Source: Neodontobutis hainanensis (Eukaryota; Chordata; Actinopteri; Gobiiformes; Odontobutidae). Taken from it: a stretch of 64,000 nt of DNA. Where the stretch lies: the NCBI GenBank assembly GCA_024349245.1, contig JALDNG010000397.1, positions 228,241 through 292,240 on the forward strand, in the 5' to 3' direction. Under the pieces are notes generated by a model that worked only from the letters and a program-made list of their open reading frames with translations, was not told the origin of the DNA and did no database searches. The position numbers were made by a program, and so were the translations under genes. Positions 49,969-63,403 of this stretch are shown here, one piece after another (the stretch's first letter is position 1; each line of letters begins with the position of its first letter).

Positions 49969-52321
49969 TTCTGCTTCAGAGTTTTATTTTTGTATTGTTT
50001 CCTTCCTTTTGTTGTCAAACGTTTTATCCATGGTTTTGATGCCCGAATCTGGAAGGAATTTAAAATATGGGCGTTTATATTTTCAAATGATTCATATAAG
50101 CTTTAAAGGGCACTTAAAGCTGTAAACCTTTATTGGTTAAAAACAACTTTTGACCATCATGTCTTATGTAACAAATATTAAGATTATCTCATATGAACAC
50201 ATATAAAAAGAAGAAGTCAAATGTGAGTGGCATTAATGGGAGTTATTGTAAAAAAGAAATGATGTCGTTGAGGTAAGGCAGTCCCTAATGGTGGAAAGAC
50301 TGTCGGAAAAGTTGAGTAAGTTCTTATTTATGATAATACTTAATGATACGTGTCCGAGAAAGGTGGTCTAATTTGACATAGAGTACAAGGTGACCTTAAC
50401 CCCAAGTATGCACTGCTCCTTGGAGAGCATACAATAAACACTAAATTTCTTCTTTCAGGTCGTAGGGAAATACTATTCTGTTTGATGTTGGAGATCGGAA
50501 GTAAAACCATATCTCTCGCTAAAATCAAACTGCTTATAACTGCGCAAAATCACAACAATTTTTAATTTATCAAACAGACAGGATATTCGTTTTTCACTGA
50601 TTTTGATGTTAAAATTAATGTATTGATCATTTTAAACACTGAAAATAAAAATGAGAAAATTAATTGAAAATATTTCATGAAGTTCTAAGTATCCATAATT
50701 ACGTCGTTTTTAACGTTTGGCTGAATGCTATTCGAATAAAAATATGTACTTTCTGTTAAATCTTTATTATGCACGCCCGCACGCCTGAATATGGCAAAAA
50801 TCGACTTCTTTAAAAAATTCTACATTTTTAAAATGGCAAAAATTGCATGTTTTAAATTTGTAGAATATGTTATGGTTTGTCAAAATATTTGCCCATTAAT
50901 CTTATTAGATTGTAAATATTTGTTTTGGGTAATGATTAAAACATAAATCCTCATTATTTTATAAATCCATGGAAAATTCAGTTGTAAAACTTATTAACAT
51001 AATATAAATATCTATTGTTTTATAACTTAAAAATTTAATGACGAAATTCTAGGCATAAGTTATAGAGATATTAGGATTTATTTAAACATAAAATAAAGAA
51101 AAACACTTTTATACTTTGAAATATCCAATATTCGTCGGACAATATTATATTTTTAACAACATCAAAAAATTAAATTTATCTCTTTTCTTACATTTCAGAA
51201 GAAGATACATATTTAACATTGTTTTGCATGTTGTGATATACCTAAGCCGAGCTGCAATCCGTTAAAACACTATACTTTATTAAAATATCAAACAATAACT
51301 ATTTAAGGTAATAATCTTGTTTTAAGATAAGAAGCTATGATAATTTCATCATGTATGAAGAATTCGTTGTCCTTCAATCAATAACTGCATAATTATCAAT
51401 TAAAGCAAACCTTTGATAACAATTCAAATGTTTATTGGAGAGTTTAGAATTTATAAAACGTTTAAATTGTGAAAAAAGATCTAAACACGTGTTTACATTG
51501 CAAAGTATAGGAGAGATGGGATCTAACATACAACGATATTCGAAAATGCCTTTTATGATTTTTAACAATTATATCATGTTCTGGCAAAACTTTAATGGGA
51601 GTATAAACTAATACCAATTTCGATGTGAATTTGAAAATTTTAAACTAAATATCCATGGTATCAATGAATTATAAAAAGCAGTTTGAATTCTTCGATGTTC
51701 GTGGCTTCGGTTAGTCTCGTGTAAAAATGGCAAAAAGGAACAGTTCCAGAATTAAAATGCGGAAAATAATTTTTCTGGGTATATCAAATCTTTTTTGTCA
51801 AATTTTTGTTCAGGTTCGTTAATTAAATGATATGAAGTGGTCTACATAATTAATTACAATTTTGAATTATCACAAGAAATACAGAATTTAAACTTAATAG
51901 AAAATCTACTTTTGATTCCAAGTTAATGGTGAATCTAAGTAACAGAGGAAAAGATTCGATCTTGACTCGAAATGGGATTAAAAATCTAACGAAAAAATTC
52001 TACGTTAAAAATGTTCAAAGAATTTTCATTTGAAAAAAATAATCCATTTTTTCCTTATAACTACATAATAATGTACCAATAGCCCCTGTTAAGAATTTTT
52101 ATGAGTTTTCTGAGATTTCACGACAAAACAAGAATGCTCGTACTTATGTGAAAAATAAGTAACCTACCCGACTTACACCAAAATTGTCTTCAAGTGAATT
52201 GTATGCAACATTAATCAGGAAAGAGTTCAAAGAGGTTTAGGACTAACTTAACTTGGAAAAACCTGAAAATAAATAAATGTGAGATAGAATTTTTGTTTTG
52301 AATTTTAATGAGTTTCTTGGT
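49969..52321. other. AT-rich intergenic region
   Basis: The patch at 50340-50528 has a minus-strand frame (ILARDMVLLPISNIKQN) that faintly recalls the finger region of Ty3/gypsy integrase but is too weak to call. Nothing else supportable. Confidence 0.3.
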
Positions 52322-53154
52322 CTATTGAGGGAAGGTCAATTGTTGATATCTTTTTTGTAAGGATCTTCTTCTCGTAACAGTAAGGATGATGAAAGCTATC
52401 ACAACCAGAAGAATGACAGCGCCAATCGAAATTGTAATTCCCACGTTATTTGATGAAACCTTCAAGGAATCCGACTGAGAATTAACATTTGAAGAAAGAG
52501 CGGTCAAATTCGCAAACAGGGGCCTTTACAGTATTGTACTTATTTTTTCAAAAAAAATACCTGAAGTTTGTTTCTTTCTGGTATCATATATAAACGTAAA
52601 TTCCATAATTTCTAAAAGAGCTCGGCAACGCTCTTTTGGTATCCCTTTAATTGTCAGCTGGAAAGCTTGACGAGACGTACAATCGAAGGCACCGTGCTTA
52701 TCCATTGTGTAATTTAATTCAGGCGTCTCGATGTCATAAACACCTGAATAAAAGTACGGCTATACCGGGCGGTAAAACGACCCCTGCCTCGGATGGAACA
52801 TTGTAAACCAAGCCAATTTTTTTGATCGTGACTACGTTCGATACATCAAAGGAGAAAAACAGTTGGGACGTCTCTCCATGCGAACTTCTTCCAAAATAAA
52901 AAGACAACAATTTAAAGGAATCTATTTCGACAAGGGAAATTTGTTCGACAGGGTCTTCAATAAGTGCCGCATGAATCGCCTTCAGTTAGAATATACCAAA
53001 ACCTTGTCGCATGTTATTTCAAACTTTCCGAACAAGTAGAGTCGAAGATGTGTATCTCCATTATTATAATCCACATTTATCGATATGGAAGTTGCCAACA
53101 ATAAAAAGAAGTCTAAGTTTGAAGCAACCACTTACTGACTAGGTAGAGCATCAT
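52322..53154 (-). CDS. LAMP-like type I membrane glycoprotein, copy E (one frameshift in last exon)
   Basis: Exons 53136-53154, 53003-53112, 52766-52979, 52561-52743 and 52322-52538, introns of 23, 23, 22 and 22 nt, all GT-AG. Same intron positions and phases as copy A; exons 1+2 total 129 nt and exon 4 is 183 nt in both. The signal peptide is MMLYLVNFFLLLATSISI. The luminal domain carries C41, FDCTSRQ, KERCRALLEI and VQYCKG. In the last exon the frame then runs into TGA at 52504-52506, while the stalk, membrane helix (ITISIGAVILLVVIAFIILT) and tail are in another frame; one missing base near the CCCC run at 52519-52522 would explain it. The tail RRRSLQKRYQQLTFPQ contains YQQL, a YxxPhi endolysosomal sorting signal of the LAMP type. 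Either a recent pseudogene, a sequencing error, or a truncated secreted form. Confidence 0.65.
52606..52760 (-). repeat. Near-identical block shared with LAMP-like copy F
   Basis: Matches 63846-64000 at 151 of 155 positions, offset 11,240 bp, same strand. It covers most of exon 4 and the end of the preceding intron. The adjoining 45 bp on the 3' side of the gene (52561-52605 against 63801-63845) match at only about 31 of 45, so identity changes abruptly. Confidence 0.85.
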
Positions 53155-56100
53155 TAACCGTGTCGCCGCTAATTTCAGATTTTAATGACCAATTATTGTA
53201 ATCGTATCCTAACAGAAGGTATCCTCCAAAGAAAGTTACATATTTTTCTCTTTTTTAACCTTTTTATTTTATTTTAATTTATCCACTAAGAATTTCATTA
53301 GAAAACAACGAAGATGTAATTACAAGGGAGATTTTTTCATTTGTCTGATCATTATTTTACTTTCCTAATTTAAAGTAATTTAATTTAGCTTTACATAATC
53401 TATTGTTGATCTTTCAATATGCAATCACGCGGGTGTTAATTGTTAAAATCCAATGTTGGGCCATTTAAACGTTTACTATCAATGAGACAAAAGCCTGAAA
53501 CTTGTTTTGAATTTTTGATTTTTTATTAATGGGATCCATCTAGCTGTAGAATCCGTTATATCAGAGACAAACACAAATTTATGGATAACATTTTTTTAAC
53601 ATTTACATGACTCACTCTCCAAAATTCACTCATTTTATGACACTATTATTGAGATAAAAGTTTTAAAGTTTTATTTTTATGTTCTAAACGTAAAGGAATG
53701 AATAAAAAATTCAACATTTATATAAATTAAACATGCAAAATCAGATAAAATTGCTTTAAAAAATTAACTAAAAGAAAATAGAATATTATTTAATTTCTTT
53801 ATTTTTGCCTTGAAAGTTGTATGAGAACACAATATCACTTGCGCGTAATAAATAACTTATGTTTAATTAGAAGAGCACGTGTAATCTCCATATAATTAAT
53901 CGTAAAATTTACTTTAATTATTCAATAATAAAAACCAATTTATCTTATGATAAAAGGATAGATTTTGTAATTAACACGACAAAAATCTTCCAACATTCCA
54001 CAAGTAACATTATGGATAAAACTTATTTAGATTATCAAGTATTAAAATTTTAATAACCTATTTCAGCAAAGGATTTAACATTTAGCATCCTTCGCATGTA
54101 TTCACACTTTTATAATTCTTGTATAATTAAATAATTACAGTATTTTCTCAATAATGTATTTTTGAAAAAACCGACTAGACTTGAAAATAATTCAACATAA
54201 CAAATCTGAGAAATTTTGATCTTACTAAGATTGAATTTTACAGGTATAAAAAATTACTCAATGTAACTTGTTCAATCCTTGGATAAAATTTTAATTCTAG
54301 ATCGATTTTTCAATTTTTAAGACTGATTCCTCCTGTAGCTTCAATTAAATGTAGAATTAATTCTTTAAATGGCACGCGCGATATCTCATCTTTAAAACTT
54401 TTACCTCTTATAGTTGAGTATAAGTCAGAATTAAATTGTAAAATAGTATCCTTGGTCCCATGGCCGATGCCTAAATATTAAATTTCACCTTTGAAAAGGT
54501 AAAGATAGATATCTTATTATCAACTTTTTTTGAAAGATCCTATTTTTTATTCTTAACTATGCATTATTTTAGTGTGTAAAACTAATTAGCTTGTTTATAT
54601 AAACTCTTTTTAATTCTGCCTTCATGGTGGTTTGCAATACATCTTATAAACATAAAATTTAATTTTTTTAGAGATTATTCTTCGTTTTCTATATTTACGC
54701 CCGTAAACCCTCCTGTTTATGTATTTATATTATATTTTCTACCATCCGCTTCAATTCTCCAGTTATCTGTAAACATTTGTTTGATTAATGAACCCCAAAT
54801 CGTTTGATATTTTTAAGTCATTCAACTTTCAGGGTTTTATGCTCATTTTGTTAAATTTACGCTTTGTTGCCGCCTAGTATGTTAACGAGTTCATTCAGTC
54901 CGCCATTGAAGCATGACATTTTCGACACGCGCAACAAACTCAATGTTTTAGATTATTAAAATCCGATTTATCAAAATGCTGAATATTCTTTCACACACTT
55001 AAGCGTTTTTATAAATTTTAATTTTGTGGATTTAATTATCCGATCATGTTATCATATTCTAAGATCCATAAAAAATCTAGATTTGATAACGATTTAGTGT
55101 CACCATATTTATGAACCCCAACTTTGAACGTACAAAGTATCGTTTATTTACAAAGGGCTTTCAAATATTTTAAAATGAGAAAATATCACATTCAGAAAAG
55201 ATTTTTCAATAACTTGATCTGATAAAACATTTGTACACTTTATATTCCTCGTCCAACATACGAGTTTGAGTCGGTTTTGTATAAATTTATTTATTTTTGA
55301 AGAATTAAATCGGAACCCCAGATATTTTTTCGTCTTTGATCAAATGTATTTTAAATTTTGGATAAAAATGAGAATTTTTCAGCTTTTTCAAAATCGTGCT
55401 TTAATTAATTAATCCATAGCAAAAGTTCAATTCATGTTAACTGACAGATACAATAAACAATTCTATATGCTGGAATAAATAAAATCTAAAATTAGAAATA
55501 TGAGTTTATTCACAAATTAATAAAATTTTACAATTTTCTAAGATTCATTTTGTAGTGTTGCTCAAACACCCCAAGCATCGAAGGACTTTTTAAAAATCGA
55601 TATCTTACAATAAACCGTCAAAAATCAAGAAAAAGCTAGATAACGAGTATATTGAAGGAAGCGTTCGTCTTTTATCTTAAGTGTTAAAATTTTCAAATAT
55701 TTAGAGAAAATACGCTACCAGTCAACAATTTTTGATTATTTACGAATTTCGTCAATTTTGTAAAATTATGAATGAAGTATCAAATGAAGATTCTTCAAGT
55801 GTTTGGACATGTTTTAACGAATGAGCCTTTGTTTTTCATGACTTCATCAAATTATGTCAAATTTAAATAAATTATTAAAACCATGAACTGAGCCTTTGCG
55901 TGCAATTTGACAGTAATTTTCGTCTGAGCATTCGCTAGATGATGTGAATTTTCTAACTTGTTATATAATTGAAATTAAATAAATTTATATCTGTAGAACA
56001 CTTGAAAACTAAAAGAATTGCATATTATATTGACTATATAAAATTTAAAGATAGCAGTTCATAATAATACTCAGCTTTGCTACCTATATGGTCTATTACG

Positions 56101-59100
56101 TCTAGAATCTTGAGTCTTTCATTCTTCTATTCAGAATTATTCATGTTGAATTATTTAAGGATATCGTTGTCCTTATCTATAAACAAAATATATTATAATA
56201 GGTATATTCAGCTTTTATGCACATTATAATTCATAAATCATGTTTCTTTTATATTTAGAATAGAATAGGTGTAATGGTGTGGAATCTTACTACCCAGCCA
56301 TCATACAAGCTTAAACTCTTCTTTGTTTTACCACATGACGTCTCTAGCAATGCTTTAAATATTTTGATTATGTTTTGTTTATTTTCGTACATGAGTCGTT
56401 ATTTTAGTTTATTGAAGCGTTTATTTATTTCTAAAAATCGAATCTAAAGGCTTGAGTTCACTGTAGATACTGTTTTGATTTTTCAAAAAATCTAGGATAG
56501 TTTTTGAAGAGTTTGTGTGTTATAATATAGAGTCGTTCCTCGTTGGTAATTTAAAATGCATTGAAAAAACATATGATAGAATCAAGGGTGAGCAATTGGA
56601 TTTAAGTCACTTTCAGAGTCGTGTCTCGTAAAAATATTTATTAAAAGTTAAATGATGAATTAAATTTATAATCTTTAAACCGTACCAATTATAACATATA
56701 TTTCTTTCATTCCGTGTTTAAAGCGAGTTATAAACATCAGAAGTTGCGCAAGAAACCAATATCCAAACACAGTTTACATCTTCAGAAAAGTTATATTAGT
56801 TACAATAATGAAGTTGGTAACTAAATCAAGAAACTTCATAAATTAACTCTTTACAAAAAGTGATCTTTGAATGTTTATAATTAAAGTATTTGAACCAAAT
56901 AAATTTGAGTTTTATAAATTCATCGATTCTATAAGTTAAAAAGAATTAACATTCATACAATTTCCTAAGATGGGAAAAATATCATCTCTCTTTGATATGT
57001 TGTAATCCAAGTCTTAAAATATAACTACTGTGTTTTGTGCACGTGTGGAAATCATATCTTGATTTTCATCTAATGTTAAAATTAAATTGTAGAAAATACA
57101 TAACAATCATCTTAAAAGGTAGCAATAACTAAAAAATGACTTTAGTTAGTTATTTCTTGAATGTATTTGTTGAAATGAATAGTTTTTATGTGTTTAGTTT
57201 ATTGTCGTGTTGCTATTCTTTCTTATTTTATCTTAACTGTTTTAGTTCATTAGATTTTGTAGTTTCTAAATGATTTTTTATAAGAAATAAAAATTCAAAA
57301 AATTACTAACATATTTTGAAATAAAATATTCTTAATCTTTGACTTGTTTAAAATGAAATAACTTGATGAATATGTCTCAAAAATCTTCTTAGTTCATATT
57401 ATTTTACAGTTGATGACTAATTCATAATTTTTTATGGAAATAATCTTACTTGACTCCATTTGCATGTTCTGTTTTTCGTTGATAGTCTCACTTCTTTTTT
57501 AAACGATTGGATATTTTTATGGTTAACCTAGACGAGCTGAACAGTTTTATGTTTAATTTGTTTATTTTTCAGATCCTGTTCATTACAATTCTTTTAGTTG
57601 GTATTTCTGTCTTATGATGGTTCCTAAAGTGTAACGTGACAATAAAAAGGTTATTTAGAGTTTTTCTTTTGTTTGATGTTTCAAGTTTAAATACTGCGTA
57701 ATGATGCTAATAGTTTCCTCTGGAGTACCTGCATCTCATTACAAGAAGAATTTCAGTGTTTATATATCACTCGTTCCATTGGTTATTTAACAAGATTACT
57801 TTGGCGAAAGAGAAGTGTTTGTTATCAAATAGTTTGTGGCCGAGTAAGTAGAACACTTTATAATTATAATTGTTTGTATGAAAAACTTCTCGTTACATTT
57901 CGGCGAATAGTTTTGAAGAATTTATACGTTATCTTAATCTAGATCTCAGTAAATAATTATTATTGAGAAATTTAAAGTTTCGAACAGAACGAAAAGAGTT
58001 TAATTGTACCATTAGCGTTAAAATTGGCGCTATAGTTTGTTATGAGGTCCAAATTCCCAGGTCCGAATGGTATGATGCTTGATTTATGAATAAAAAATGT
58101 TGAATGTTAAAATTTAAAATTGATTCTTGAAATTTTCACCTTTAAAAAACACCAATAAGAACTATCAAATGAAAAGTTTGAAAATACACAGGAAATTTGG
58201 TAAAATGATGATTTTTACAAAATCATCTCGCACAAGTATGAGTATACCAATGCATCATATTCTGGTTAGAAGCTAACTTTTTAAAAGGACGTAGACGCAT
58301 ATCTTGAAGAATCTCAAAAAAGGTTAGCTATTGATATAAGGAAAGAAATTAGTGGAATCTTTGGAAAGTTTTCCATGAACACTAACAATCACACAAACTT
58401 TCAAAGTCTGTACAAGTCCTTAATGATGCAGCAAATTTAAGTAAAACTCTTAGAAACGGATATTTAGAAAAAGGGTCACATATTTGAAACATTACATCGA
58501 TTTGCTTCTTGAAAATACCTGAAAACTATTGGCTCGGAACAGGAGAACGATTAGTCATATCTAAGTCAACATATTTTGGACTAAATTCGTGAACTTAACT
58601 TGAAAACGAAAGGCCATAAAACGGCTTATCCGAGAAAGGGAATAAGAACAAGAGTTTCCACAAATTAATGCTACACTTGAAAGAAGATGCATATGGACGT
58701 CATTTAGCGATAACCATATTTGATAAAGAGCCAATCATGCGATCCAATCTGAGTCATAAATTTTGGGTCAACATAAACTAAAAGAATCAACACCCGAAAC
58801 AAGAACGCATAAATGAACATGTTTTAAATAGAATTTAACACAACGAAAAGTTATTCGTAACAAACTTAAAGTAAGTTGGAAAAAATTATACTTCCATTCA
58901 TTTGAAGAAAACACATGCAAAAATATTACTTTAGAATATTTGGATGCATCACAGAAAAATTGAGTTGTCTAGATTATTTTCTGAAGGAATTTTTGAAAGA
59001 GTAAAGGTATCTCGTGTAAATCAGGATGGATTTACCGCGGTTAACGTTTTCGAGTTAAATAGAGAAATTTGATTTAGTGTGGATTTAAATAAATGCAAAA

Positions 59101-59169
59101 TAAGCAATGAATTACTTGCAATATCATTTCAAATTTTGTGATGATATTATGGATAAAATTAAAGGATTT
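53155..59169. other. 6 kb AT-rich gene-poor region
   Basis: No supportable exon. 58.3-59.1 kb (+) has short coding-like bits (for example VNQDGFTAVNVFELNREI near 59.02 kb) that may be the gag/protease part of the retroelement fragment that follows. Confidence 0.35.
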
Positions 59170-59400
59170 AAACATTTTCCAGCAATTTAACACTAAGACG
59201 GGTATTTACAGATCCCATTGGATGAGCTCTCGTCAGAAATTACAACGATATCAAACCGTACCTTTGAAGTCTAATATGTACCGTCGATCGTTAAGGTTAG
59301 CCGGGGAGATACATACAAGACGTGTAATTTTGAATCTGTTATATCAATGATATCATCATCGCAGGTCATAATGACAAAGAAATCATGAGAATTTTGAGAT
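59170..59400 (+). pseudogene. Ty3/gypsy reverse transcriptase fragment
   Basis: Plus-strand frames give GYLQIPLDELSSEITTI (compare G-Y/A-Y-L-Q-I-P-L-D-E-x-S-x-x-x-T-T-I) and, after frame changes, YINDIIIAGHNDKE. The latter is the YxDD box with the catalytic dinucleotide altered (Y-I-N-D). RT copies element RNA to DNA; this copy is dead. Upstream and downstream parts are too decayed to delimit, and no terminal repeats were recognised. Confidence 0.65.
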
Positions 59401-60542
59401 TTAAATGGAGAACACAATATAACCACATAGGGCACAGATTTAACTTATTAGTTTATGGTGTACGCGACATTGCTATGTTGTAATTAAAATGGAATCAATC
59501 CTTAACAGAAAATAAATAATGGATTTCTCAAAATTTTAACTCCTTTGAAAGTATATCAGTCAAAATGGTTGCTTACTGGTGGTAACTATAATTCAAAATT
59601 TATTTCGACGATAAACAGTAAATGTCATTTTGTTCCACAACCTCGTCCATGATGGTTCAAAGCCCGCGATAACATAAGTACATGATTTTCAGTTAAAAAG
59701 GTCACAACCTTTGTGTTGAACAGAAAATTTGATTCCTCAATACCAATAAGTAGACACTCCAGAGTTTGTAATGACGTGACTGTTATGCACCAAATGTCTG
59801 GTGGACGTTGAAAACCAATAAAATATGTTTTAATACATTTATTTAACAACTAAATGATTATTGTGAGACTGCTAGAAAAAACTTTTTACCACATTATACT
59901 TAATCGAGAAATCCACCTTCCTTTGGACCGAAGTTATTTTACCCTAGTTACGTAACATCACCCATTTGATCCCATAATTGGACCTTTCGAAAATTTCATG
60001 AATACAATTCCAACATCACTTATCAGACAGTGTAGGGCTGCCATAACCGTGGATTCGACAGAATGAAGAAAACACGATTCTATAAACACATTCGAAAATG
60101 AGTATCAATAATTCGCCCACCGACGAATATCGTAAAGAACCAAAAGTAGTTATCGAAACATAAATTTTAGCATCGATAAAAAAATCATCTCAAAGGAACC
60201 AGAAAGGGATTCCTTTCTTGTGCTAATACGAACGAACATATGGACGTTTGGTTACAAGACCAGATATAACCAGTTAATGAAAGTATATTTTGAAATAAAA
60301 GTTTATTTGCTTTAGAAATTATATTTACACAGAGTCATGAAATTTCCATTAATTTTTAAATTATATATTCTCTATTACCAACTTAAACCTCATCTACGAA
60401 TTCTAGCGATTATTAAAGAAATATCAAACTTTTATATTTGCAAACTATAAATAAACAAGAACGTTAGAAGTCGATTTCACAAAATTTAATAATATCAAGG
60501 AACTCTCAAAATCAAAAGAAACACAAACAATTCAATTTAACC
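59401..60542. other. Region downstream of the RT fragment
   Basis: Moderately less AT-rich than the deserts. It may contain decayed RNase H or integrase, but no motif was secure. The frame at 59625-59849 (-) could not be assigned. Confidence 0.3.
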
Positions 60543-60836
60543 CTACAAATGAGACATAACCGCATAAAAAGTGACTTCACTGAAACATTGTTTGGTATTA
60601 TTGGTATGTAGTTCTGCCTCTTTCTTAAGTGGGGGTCGAGTTAGCTCCTTTTCCTTACATGGAACAAAAGCAATTATAAGTTACATTTAGAATTTTTATC
60701 AAAACTAGCTTTTATTCACAGTATTGTATCACTTCAAATCTCCATTATGGTCTGCTGAAAAGTGGACAATTTTTCGACTACGTTTGGCATTTGGCACGTT
60801 TAATTTAAACCATATCACTCGGCCACTCATGATCAT
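60543..60836 (-). CDS. Candidate gene, two open pieces not yet joined
   Basis: Two minus-strand open pieces look coding. 60729-60836 starts MIMSGRVIWFKLNVPNAKRS and continues KIVHFSADHNGDLK. 60543-60677 reads CKEKELTRPPLKKEAELHTN and ends FYAVMSHL with TAG at 60543-60545. The 51 bases between them contain several GT and AG dinucleotides, but no GT-AG choice tried joins the frames without a stop. Either a frameshifted pseudogene, a non-canonical splice, or two unrelated frames. No family recognised. Residue composition (basic, few Asn/Ile/Lys runs) differs from chance frames in this AT-rich background. Confidence 0.28.
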
Positions 60837-63403
60837 ACTGGTAGGATCATAAAAAATTTAAAAAATAAAATCAGAGAAGGGATAAAAATTATAATAAAAT
60901 GGTACAGAAGCACTCCTACGCTGTGTAACTTTCGTTCACCATCTGAAATTTTAGATTTCGAAGATAAAGATATGTCATCGAAAATCTGAAATATTCTTCA
61001 GAACAAAATTATTAAGTTCAAAATCACAAGAGTTTTCTTTCACGATAGGAATAAAAAATCAGAAATTAAATTTCCACAGTAGAGTGTGCATAGAAAAGGC
61101 CCAAGACCAGGATTGTGATCTGAAATAATATTCTAAAAAGATAGGCTATAATGGTGAAGTGGAAGATACAACCAAAATAAAACATGCAGATTGTTTGAAA
61201 ATACCCGCATTCCAAGGATACACAAATACAAATTGTAGTTTCGCTTCAGCCATGAGTTTTATAAGTGTTAAAAATGAACGACTACACGTATAGACATATT
61301 CAAACAACAGACTTAAACATTCTAAATTTGAGTTGACAAATAGTCATCAGGCCAAAGTTATCATTAATCATAAAGTTCAATCACTTCAAAAGTGAGCCAC
61401 TCTCATAAGACCTCTAGGGTAAGGTAACCACTTTCATACCCTAATTAAAAATACGTTAGAAGGCGGCTGAAAACATAAAAGAGGAGAATGTGCGTATGGG
61501 AGGCTGTTGGGAAGGAAAAACCCAACAATTTTAATTTTGTTTTTTTTATTTTGCTACTTTTTTGTCAATTAAATTCCATAATTTTTTGTTACTCAGAATA
61601 AAAATAAATATGATATTCATTGTGTAAAATTAATTTTAATGCCGAATAAATGGGAACTTTACCGTTCGTTTTTATGTTTCTCAGGACGTATCTAAATACC
61701 AAGTAAAATCTAAACATTTAAGTTACTGACGATAGAAATAAAGAGGTTTTAATCTTAGACAGTTTTCATATTAATTTAACGTATAAAACGTCTACCTGTT
61801 AAATTGTCTTTGACAAAATCTGAGAGGATATTAAAACCACTCAACGAGAACATGAAAATTATGAAAATTTACTCAAGATTTCATACAATAGTCGTGATTA
61901 TATTTAACTTAGAGTTTTTATGAGTTTTATAAGTACATTTTCAATTAAATTCCAAAAATTAAGGATTAACTATTGTCTAGGCTATCGATATCAGCCATTT
62001 ATATGCCCTTAGACAGCCATAGGCTTTGCTAAACAGTTTGTGTGGAAATTTATTGCTGTCATAAATAATTATTTTATGCGCGTCAACATAGCGTCACCGC
62101 AATTCTTTCATCTCTACTTAAAACAAACTCTCAAAAAGTCAATCAATTCTTACTTTTGTTCATAACAGTATATACAGTGTGTATGTAGAAGTACTCTATT
62201 ATAACATCATGCTTATTTTTCGATTGTCTTCGTGCACGCTCATGTTTTAACATCACAAAAGATTATATGTTTTCATTGGATTATCATGTGAATAAAGATG
62301 TCGTTTCCATTCTCTCATTTAATATCCTTAACTTGAATAACATTAAACTCTATAATTCAATAAACTACCTAATCGATAAGGTAAAAAGGGGTTACACACA
62401 AATTAGAGCACTTAAGGAAAGCAGGCCGCTTGAATTTGAGCTTCATTTTTTATCTCAAAACTTTATGGAAACGATTCTTAAAATATAAGATTTGAGGTTT
62501 TGTCTCGTTTCAGAAAATTCGTCCTTCTAGGGAAAAGTTAATTTTCTTTACTTTTTTTATAAAAATGGCATGATGGATAGAAAAATAAATAATAATTGAA
62601 GAGTGTAATGAATAGATACTTCAAAAACAATGATGAAACATGGGTATATACGTAAACATACCTTCGTAACAATACCTAATATTCAATTAGAATCGAACAG
62701 GGTTCGTCAGATTGTAGTACATACATAATTTCATATTATATCAGATATTTGTGGTAAGCAACATTTAATATCTAAGTTTTCATGTGAAAGTGATACTTTC
62801 CATACTTAGGACAGATCGTGGAAATTCAGAATTGAACTAAGTTTCATGTCAAAATGCCACGTAACAATAATTCAGCCACGAAAGTTTAGAATAATTTCTT
62901 TTTCAAAATGACCATTTTCTCCTTTTAATGTAATTAATTCAGTGAATTTTTAAACCATGAGCAACATTCATCCCCTTTGTGACAAAGAAATTGAGCTGAC
63001 ATTTTGTATAAAAGCGATTCACACCTGCGCATAAGAAGTTAAAATCATATAAGGGTACCGATGGAAGAATTTCAACCGATGACAAGAGTAAAACTAAAAC
63101 TTATGATAAAAAAAGTTCAAACCAAAGAAAATCTATCACATGCAAGATAAATTTTCTACTATTTATTTTCTTCAATTAAAGATTAGTAGTCTTGTATGCA
63201 TGTGGAGACCCATTCTTAGCTATTTAGACTGTGATAATTAAACATCAATAATTATAGAAGGTTAAAACAAAAATGCGTTATTCAGAAATTTTTGGTTTGA
63301 AAAACATGAGTGTAAAATAATGTTTAATAACAATTTAAAACGAAGAAATGAATGAATTTGATGGAAAGTTTAGATATTATTGTAAATTTTTATTCAGCGA
63401 AGG
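60837..63403. other. AT-rich intergenic region
   Basis: No supportable gene. The 73-codon frame at 62267-62488 (+) is within chance expectation for this composition. Confidence 0.35.

Noticed and set aside
50340..50528. Retroelement integrase finger on the minus strand
   Set aside because: Only a few residues match and the catalytic region is missing; too weak to call.
62267..62488. 73-codon plus-strand gene
   Set aside because: Frames of this length are expected by chance in sequence this AT-rich; no splice partner or motif.
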